Of a stretch of DNA of 9,158 nucleotides, positions 6,041 to 9,158 are shown one piece after another (the stretch's first letter is position 1; each line of letters starts with the position of its first letter). This DNA comes from DATFYI01 sp035315125. Its GTDB lineage: Bacteria > Chloroflexota > Anaerolineae > Anaerolineales > Anaerolineaceae. Below the pieces are notes generated by a model. That model was not told the DNA's origin. It saw nothing but the letters and a program-made list of their open reading frames with translations, and did no database searches. The stretch spans positions 1-9,158 of the forward strand of contig DATFYI010000071.1 of assembly GCA_035315125.1 (NCBI GenBank), in the 5' to 3' direction. The position numbers and the translations under genes are program-made.

Positions 6041-6499
6041 ATGGGTACTGCCACGGTTAAATGGATTGGTGGAAAGCAGTTTGTCGGGATCGATTCGACC
6101 TGCCATTCAGTCGTTCTTTCTACAGCGGATGAAGGGGTGGGAGTTAAACCCTCCGATCTGCTATTGATTGCGGTGGCCTCCTGCACGGCGGTCGATATCG
6201 TGGAAATTCTGACCAAAAAGCGTATGCCGCTCACATTTATGGAGATCAGCTCCACTGGGGAGCAGGATCCTAATCCGCCCTGGACTTTCCGGAAAATTCA
6301 CCTGCACTTCCGGCTGAGCGGGAAAAGCTTAACCGAAAAAGCGGTGGCACAGGCCATCGAGCTTTCACACGAAAAGTACTGCTCGGTGGCTGCCACTGTG
6401 CGGGCCACTGCCCAAATCACCACCGATTTTGAAATTGTTGCAAGCAACGGCGACTTACCGGTCAGCACGAGTAAAGTACCAAACAACCAGGTTATCTAG
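6041..6499 (+). CDS. OsmC/Ohr-family thiol protein (YhfA-like branch)
   Basis: This 152-residue protein has the two conserved OsmC-family cysteines: C48 in VASCTAVDIVEIL and C114 in EKYCSVAATVR. GVGVKPSDLLLIAVASC precedes the first, as in the family. OsmC and Ohr proteins reduce organic hydroperoxides through these cysteines, and several members handle reactive sulfur or are fused or linked to sulfur-carrier proteins. The real substrate here is not visible. The strong AAGGAG overlaps the preceding stop region at 6023-6028, 12 bases ahead of the ATG, so it is translated from the same mRNA as the repressor. It is the last gene of the plus-strand cluster and faces the methyltransferase gene tail to tail. 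Confidence 0.87.
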   Translation: MGTATVKWIGGKQFVGIDSTCHSVVLSTADEGVGVKPSDLLLIAVASCTAVDIVEILTKKRMPLTFMEISSTGEQDPNPPWTFRKIHLHFRLSGKSLTEKAVAQAIELSHEKYCSVAATVRATAQITTDFEIVASNGDLPVSTSKVPNNQVI

Positions 6500-6520
6500 A
6501 TCCATGCCATCTATTTACAG

Positions 6521-6549
6521 ATAAGTTCCGGCCGTGAACATAAACTTAT
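6521..6549. terminator. Possible weak bidirectional terminator between convergent genes
   Basis: ATAAGTT (6521-6527) and AACTTAT (6543-6549) pair over 7 bp around a 15-base loop that itself contains TTC/GAA. The element lies in the 46-bp gap between the OsmC-like stop and the convergent methyltransferase stop, overlapping the latter. No T-run follows on either strand, so this is tentative. Confidence 0.25.
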
Positions 6550-7100
6550 GCAGTCAGGCAGTCAAGCCGGTATAGGGACAGGATCTCAAGGCGGATTTGC
6601 TCCACATTTTTAAAACCAGCCTTTTTTGCCAGGGCGGTGATATTTTCATAAGATAGCCGGTCCTGGCGCGGCGGGCCGAAGGACTGCTCTTCGTCAGGCC
6701 ATTCCAGAACCGCCAGTCGTTTGAGCGCCACCCGCCGAGCTTCCCGTAAGGCAGCCAGGGTATCGTCTGTTTCGTGCAGTAAGAGGCCCATAAAAACCAG
6801 GTCGAAAGAGCCATCTGGAAAAGGCAGTTGCTCGGCAGTCCCCTCATGGAACGTCCCGGCCGGCACATATTGTTGGGCAGCTGGAAGCATGTTTGCGTTG
6901 GCGTCCAGACCGGTCACTTGCAACCCTCTGGCGGCGAACTGTTCGGCGAATAAGCCCGAACCGGTGCCTACGTCCAGTACGTTGTGCACTCCTTCAAGTT
7001 CTTCCAGGGCTAAATTGACTACCCGTTCCACCTCAAGCCGGGCGATCCGTTCTGGGTCGCGTAACCGTTCTACTTCTCGATTGAATCGTCGTTCGTGCAT
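6546..7100 (-). CDS. Class I SAM-dependent methyltransferase (UbiE-like fold), substrate unknown
   Basis: This is a Rossmann-fold methyltransferase of 184 residues from the chosen start. Motif I is VLDVGTGSG (about residues 41-49). The acidic residue ending strand 2 is D66 in GLDANANML. A motif near 93-103 reads PFPDGSFDLVF, followed by LLLHETDD. There are no membrane helices or metal-binding clusters. It is the second gene of a minus-strand pair with rhodanese. I prefer ATG 7098-7100, because GGAG lies 8 bases upstream. An in-frame ATG at 7143-7145, only 4 bases after the rhodanese stop, would add 15 residues but has a poor ribosome site. A sulfide or thiol substrate would suit the neighbours, but nothing in the sequence proves it. 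Confidence 0.87.
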   Translation of the reverse strand: MHERRFNREVERLRDPERIARLEVERVVNLALEELEGVHNVLDVGTGSGLFAEQFAARGLQVTGLDANANMLPAAQQYVPAGTFHEGTAEQLPFPDGSFDLVFMGLLLHETDDTLAALREARRVALKRLAVLEWPDEEQSFGPPRQDRLSYENITALAKKAGFKNVEQIRLEILSLYRLDCLTA

Positions 7101-7108
7101 GCTTCTTA

Positions 7109-7112
7109 CTCC
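7109..7112 (-). promoter_or_regulatory. Ribosome binding site favouring the shorter methyltransferase
   Basis: Minus-strand GGAG stands 8 bases ahead of ATG 7098-7100. The competing ATG at 7145 is preceded only by AAGTGAT, which overlaps the rhodanese stop and would rely on translational coupling. Confidence 0.5.
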
Positions 7113-7149
7113 ATTTTCCGTTGATTTCAGCATTTCGGGGCTCATTTTA

Positions 7150-7506
7150 TCACTTAGCCGGGCCTTTTTTTACCGGCAGGCCGGCCCGCATCCAATTCAT
7201 CATCCCACCTCGCAGGTTGCTGACCTGATAACCTGCCGCGCTGAGTTGGCTGGCGGCTGCACTGCTGCGACTGCCAGAGGCACAAATACAAATCACTGCA
7301 CGGTTTTTGGGAATGCGGTTCATCTTTTTTGGAAGTTCATCCAGCGGTATTAATTCCGCGCCATTAATGTGAGCTTGTTGATATTCCTGTGGCGTGCGAA
7401 CATCCAACAGGAATGGCCGGGAGGGTTGCGAGATCATCGATTGGAGCTGCTGGGGATCCAATTGGTGAATATTCGAATGGTTTGAAAATATTGAAAAGAA
7501 ATCCAC
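7150..7506 (-). CDS. Single-domain rhodanese (sulfurtransferase)
   Basis: This is a 118-residue soluble protein of one rhodanese domain. LLDVRTPQEYQQAHINGAELIPL (about 33-55) is the CH2A-type region and CASGSRS (75-81) the active-site loop, with catalytic C75 that carries a persulfide. An extra Cys, C73, lies two residues earlier. The loop matches CxxGxRS of sulfurtransferases of the GlpE/PspE/YgaP type, so it is likely active on thiosulfate or low-molecular persulfides. The start is GTG at 7504-7506 with AAAGGA 8 bases upstream. It leads the pair with the methyltransferase (4-49 bp apart, depending on the latter's start) and is divergent from thioredoxin, which could reduce its persulfide. 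Confidence 0.93.
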   Translation of the reverse strand: MDFFSIFSNHSNIHQLDPQQLQSMISQPSRPFLLDVRTPQEYQQAHINGAELIPLDELPKKMNRIPKNRAVICICASGSRSSAAASQLSAAGYQVSNLRGGMMNWMRAGLPVKKGPAK

Positions 7507-7699
7507 GATGACCGTCCTTTTCCTTTTTTTATGGTGGTTATTAGATGAGACAAACTGCTCAGAAGTTACAGCTTTTAGAAAATTGGATTATTACAATTCG
7601 ATAAAATCTGTTTTAAGAAAAATCGGATCTTTGATGTAACTTTTTATAATTACTTGCATCTTATGAATATCAATAAAATTTAAAAAAAAGGAATTAAAT
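7507..7699. promoter_or_regulatory. AT-rich divergent promoter region between rhodanese and thioredoxin
   Basis: This 193-bp gap has no gene and is much richer in A and T than its surroundings. A TATAAT at 7645-7650 (+) could serve thioredoxin with a leader of about 43 bases, though its -35 is poor. On the minus strand TTAAAA (7611-7616) and TAATAA (7588-7593), 17 bases apart, could serve rhodanese. No copy of the 5411-5434 palindrome was found here. Confidence 0.4.
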
Positions 7700-8065
7700 A
7701 TGGCGAATAAACCCATCCATGTAACTGATGCAGAATTTGAGCAGGTCGTGTTGAAATCGAGCGTGCCTGTAATCGTTGATTTTTGGGCGCCCTGGTGCGG
7801 GCCGTGTAAGATGGTTGCGCCTATTTTGGATAAAATCGCTCAAGAACAGGCCGGCAAGCTGGTGATTGCAAAAGTGAACACCGATGAAGATCAGGAGTGG
7901 GCGGGCCGGTTTGGTGTGCGGGGCATCCCCACCATGTTGTTTGTCGCTAATGGCAAATTAATTCACCAGCAGGTTGGCGCACTTCCGGAAGGCATGCTGA
8001 AGGACCTTGTACAACAGTTTCTTGAGGTAACGACGCCAAAGAATGTGGTAGAAGTACAAAATTAA
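7700..8065 (+). CDS. trxA: Thioredoxin
   Basis: This 121-residue cytoplasmic disulfide reductase has the classic active site WCGPCK (residues 32-37) after VIVDFWAP. D27 is the buried acidic residue, and the cis-proline is P77 in RGIPTMLF. There is no signal peptide. The length is slightly above the usual 105-110 because of a short C-terminal extension after the last helix. AAGGAA lies 6 bases before the ATG. It is 33 bp ahead of the DUF2892 gene and probably cotranscribed with it. No thioredoxin reductase is in the window. In this setting it may reduce persulfide or disulfide forms of the neighbouring thiol proteins; that role is inferred. Confidence 0.96.
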   Translation: MANKPIHVTDAEFEQVVLKSSVPVIVDFWAPWCGPCKMVAPILDKIAQEQAGKLVIAKVNTDEDQEWAGRFGVRGIPTMLFVANGKLIHQQVGALPEGMLKDLVQQFLEVTTPKNVVEVQN

Positions 8066-8098
8066 TCCCAATTGTTCAATCCATAAGGAGAGTAAGAC

Positions 8099-8302
8099 AT
8101 GAAATTCGTAAATGAATCAGGTGTTGACCGGATGATCCGGGTTGTAATTGGCATCGCTCTGCTGGCTTCAGCGCTGGGCGGAATTGTGACTGGCGGGTTA
8201 GGCATATTTCTAATCGTTATCGGTGGTATTCTGCTGCTGACCGGCGTGGTCGGCTTTTGCCCACTGTACCGGTTGTTCAACTTTCGCACAAATAAAGCCT
8301 GA
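8099..8302 (+). CDS. DUF2892 (YgaP-like) two-helix inner-membrane protein
   Basis: This 67-residue protein opens MKFVNESGVDRMIRVVIGIALL, followed by two membrane helices (about 12-30 and 34-51) and the conserved ending GFCPLYRLF (52-60). This is the DUF2892 pattern, the membrane domain joined to rhodanese in E. coli YgaP. In YgaP it anchors the sulfurtransferase and may allow export of its product. Here the domain is separate, while a rhodanese lies divergently 0.6 kb away. AAGGAG is 8 bases before the ATG. C54 is the only cysteine, at a membrane edge. The gene is followed by a terminator, so thioredoxin and DUF2892 form a two-gene operon. Confidence 0.9.
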   Translation: MKFVNESGVDRMIRVVIGIALLASALGGIVTGGLGIFLIVIGGILLLTGVVGFCPLYRLFNFRTNKA

Positions 8303-8340
8303 CCAAAGCAAACGGCGAAACATCCCGGGTGGCGAATTTA

Positions 8341-8360
8341 GAATAATCCTGGTATTATTC
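8341..8360. promoter_or_regulatory. Palindrome upstream of the terminator
   Basis: GAATAAT (8341-8347) and ATTATTC (8354-8360) are perfect 7-bp arms with a 6-base centre. It sits between the DUF2892 stop and the terminator stem, touching the latter at one base. It could be an operator for the trmO transcript or a 3' mRNA hairpin. No clear promoter pair was found with it. Confidence 0.3.
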
Positions 8361-8400
8361 CGGCTGAACAGTTTGAATGAACTGGCAGCCGGATTTTGTT
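8360..8400 (+). terminator. Intrinsic terminator of the trx-DUF2892 operon
   Basis: CCGGCTG (8360-8366) pairs with CAGCCGG (8386-8392), and an inner CAGTT (8369-8373) pairs with AACTG (8380-8384) around a TGAATG loop. ATTTTGTT follows. The two stacked stems separated by a small bulge, with a modest T-run, fit a Rho-independent terminator on the plus strand about 60 bases after the DUF2892 stop. Confidence 0.65.
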
Positions 8401-8426
8401 GGTGATCAAGGAGTCGGGGCTTCGTT

Positions 8427-8873
8427 ATGGAATTCACGTTCAAAGCAATTGGCGTAATTCATACCCCATTTATAGAAGATAAAGGTGTTCCCATTCAATC
8501 CGCTCGATCTGAGACAGCAGGTATTCTTGAGCTTTTTCCCGAATATCAAGAGGGTCTGGAGGGTGTGGATGAATTCTCTCACCTCATACTTTTATACGTG
8601 CTACATCGTGCCTCATGCGATGTTCATCTAAAAGTAAAGCCGTTTTTGGACGACGCCCTACATGGTATTTTTGCAACGCGCTTTCCGGTCAGACCAAACC
8701 CATTGGGTCTGTCGGTGGTGCGGGTGATTGGCTGTCAGGAAAATCAGATCCATTTCCTGGGCGCGGATATGTTAGACGGCACACCGCTTTTGGATATTAA
8801 GCCTTACTTTCCGGAGTTTGATGTGCACGAAGTTTCGAAAATAGGCTGGTATGCACGGCGAGCCCACCCATAG
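8427..8873 (+). CDS. trmO: TrmO/TsaA-family tRNA (t6A37) methyltransferase, minimal form
   Basis: This 148-residue SAM-dependent enzyme of the UPF0066/TsaA family methylates N6-threonylcarbamoyladenosine at position 37 of certain tRNAs. Visible motifs are IGVIHTPF (8-15), GIFATRFPVRPNPLGLSVV (about 80-98) and DMLDGTPLLDIKPY (114-127). E. coli TrmO is about 235 residues with a C-terminal extension; this one is the beta-barrel core only, as in many archaeal and anaerobe homologues, so some members may have other substrates. GGGG lies 7 bases and AAGGAG 13 bases before the ATG. Only 18 bp separate it from the following DUF6951-like gene, so the two are probably one operon. Confidence 0.9.
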   Translation: MEFTFKAIGVIHTPFIEDKGVPIQSARSETAGILELFPEYQEGLEGVDEFSHLILLYVLHRASCDVHLKVKPFLDDALHGIFATRFPVRPNPLGLSVVRVIGCQENQIHFLGADMLDGTPLLDIKPYFPEFDVHEVSKIGWYARRAHP

Positions 8874-8891
8874 AACTATAAAGAGGACACC

Positions 8892-9158
8892 ATGGCAAAA
8901 GCAGAGATCATGCCCGGCAACTGTGGCTTTACCACGACTGTGGAAGCAATGATGGATGGCGGCAAAGAGTGTAAAATAACGATTACCAGCGAATGCAACG
9001 CCATTCAAAAGCTGGCTCAGGAACTTATACAGGTTAACCCTTATCAGGAAATTTCTTTCAGGCGCTCTACGCCGGTTATCTTGCAAATGGGCGCCAAATA
9101 TTGTACGCATGCGGCCTGCCCGGTGCCGGTAGGGATTATCAAAGCCGTTGAAGTGGCA
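8892..9158 (+). CDS. Cys-rich DUF6951-like small protein, truncated by window end
   Basis: From ATG 8892 (AGAGGA just upstream) the frame is open for 89 codons to the window edge without a stop. The protein begins MAKAEIMPGNCGFTTTVEA and carries C11, C27, C35, C71 and C76, plus H73 in CTHAACPVPVGIIKAVEVA. This resembles a small family of about 100 residues common in methanogens and other strict anaerobes (DUF6951, from memory), with no known function. The C-x-H-x2-C group and conserved CPVP suggest a metal, corrinoid-related or Fe-S role, but that is speculation. Only the last 10-20 residues appear to be missing. It follows trmO by 18 bp on the same strand. Confidence 0.75.
   Translation, partial: MAKAEIMPGNCGFTTTVEAMMDGGKECKITITSECNAIQKLAQELIQVNPYQEISFRRSTPVILQMGAKYCTHAACPVPVGIIKAVEVA

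Noticed and set aside
5453..6255. Minus-strand open frames (5453-5965 and 5647-6255) over the fmdB, repressor and OsmC-like genes
   Set aside because: The plus-strand products are recognised families with good ribosome sites; the minus-strand products have no recognisable motifs.
6721..7353. A 210-codon plus-strand frame over methyltransferase and rhodanese
   Set aside because: It is Ser/Arg-rich low-complexity translation opposite two well-defined genes.
8772..9110. A 112-codon minus-strand frame at the right end
   Set aside because: It is opposite trmO and the DUF6951-like gene, which has conserved motifs and proper spacing after trmO.
1..9158. Mobile elements, CRISPR, tRNA or rRNA genes
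   Set aside because: No transposase, integrase, direct repeat array, cloverleaf pattern or rRNA-like stretch was recognised by eye on either strand.

Overview
This window is about 9.2 kb of bacterial chromosome with roughly even base composition. Genes are tightly packed and run on both strands. The gene families present are a free-standing B12-dependent methionine synthase activation-domain protein with a terminal Cys cluster, a PAS/multi-GAF diguanylate cyclase, a COG2509 flavoprotein, an FmdB zinc ribbon, a minimal TrmO and a DUF6951-like protein. Together they suggest an anaerobic or facultative bacterium, most likely Chloroflexota (class Anaerolineae). That placement is inferred from gene style; the window has no rRNA or other phylogenetic marker. 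No tRNA, rRNA, CRISPR array, insertion sequence or phage gene was seen.

Layout. Positions 1-324 (+) hold the 3' end of the methionine synthase activation-like gene. It meets, tail to tail with one base between, a large membrane-anchored PAS-GAF-GAF-GAF-GGDEF diguanylate cyclase (326-3130, -). Upstream of the cyclase on the same strand is a COG2509-type FAD-dependent dehydrogenase (3223-4662, -) with a palindrome in its leader. A 218-bp gap with an imperfect hairpin related to dispersed CACAGAG-type repeats separates this from a small FMN-binding split-barrel protein (4881-5288, -). That gene shares a divergent promoter region with an FmdB zinc-ribbon gene (5455-5667, +). After FmdB come a CsoR-family repressor (5720-6022, +) and an OsmC-like thiol protein (6041-6499, +). 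Two genes on the minus strand follow: a SAM-dependent methyltransferase (6546-7100) and, upstream of it, a single-domain rhodanese (7150-7506). An AT-rich divergent promoter region (7507-7699) leads to thioredoxin (7700-8065, +) and a two-helix DUF2892 membrane protein (8099-8302, +), closed by an intrinsic terminator. The window ends with TrmO (8427-8873, +) and the 5' part of a Cys-rich DUF6951-like gene (from 8892, +), which runs off the edge.

The most interesting part is 5.39-8.40 kb. The CsoR-family repressor keeps the two cysteines spaced as in this family (C36 and C65) but has Tyr where copper sensors have the metal-binding His. That is the pattern expected of a CstR-type persulfide sensor rather than a copper sensor. 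It is cotranscribed with an OsmC-like thiol protein and lies next to a rhodanese, a thioredoxin and a DUF2892 protein (the membrane domain that is fused to rhodanese in YgaP). A near-perfect palindrome with 10-bp arms sits on the extended -10 of the promoter ahead of fmdB-cstR-osmC and is a good candidate for the autoregulatory operator. I infer a compact, locally regulated sulfane-sulfur (persulfide) sensing and handling locus, with an FmdB protein and a methyltransferase as unexplained extra members.
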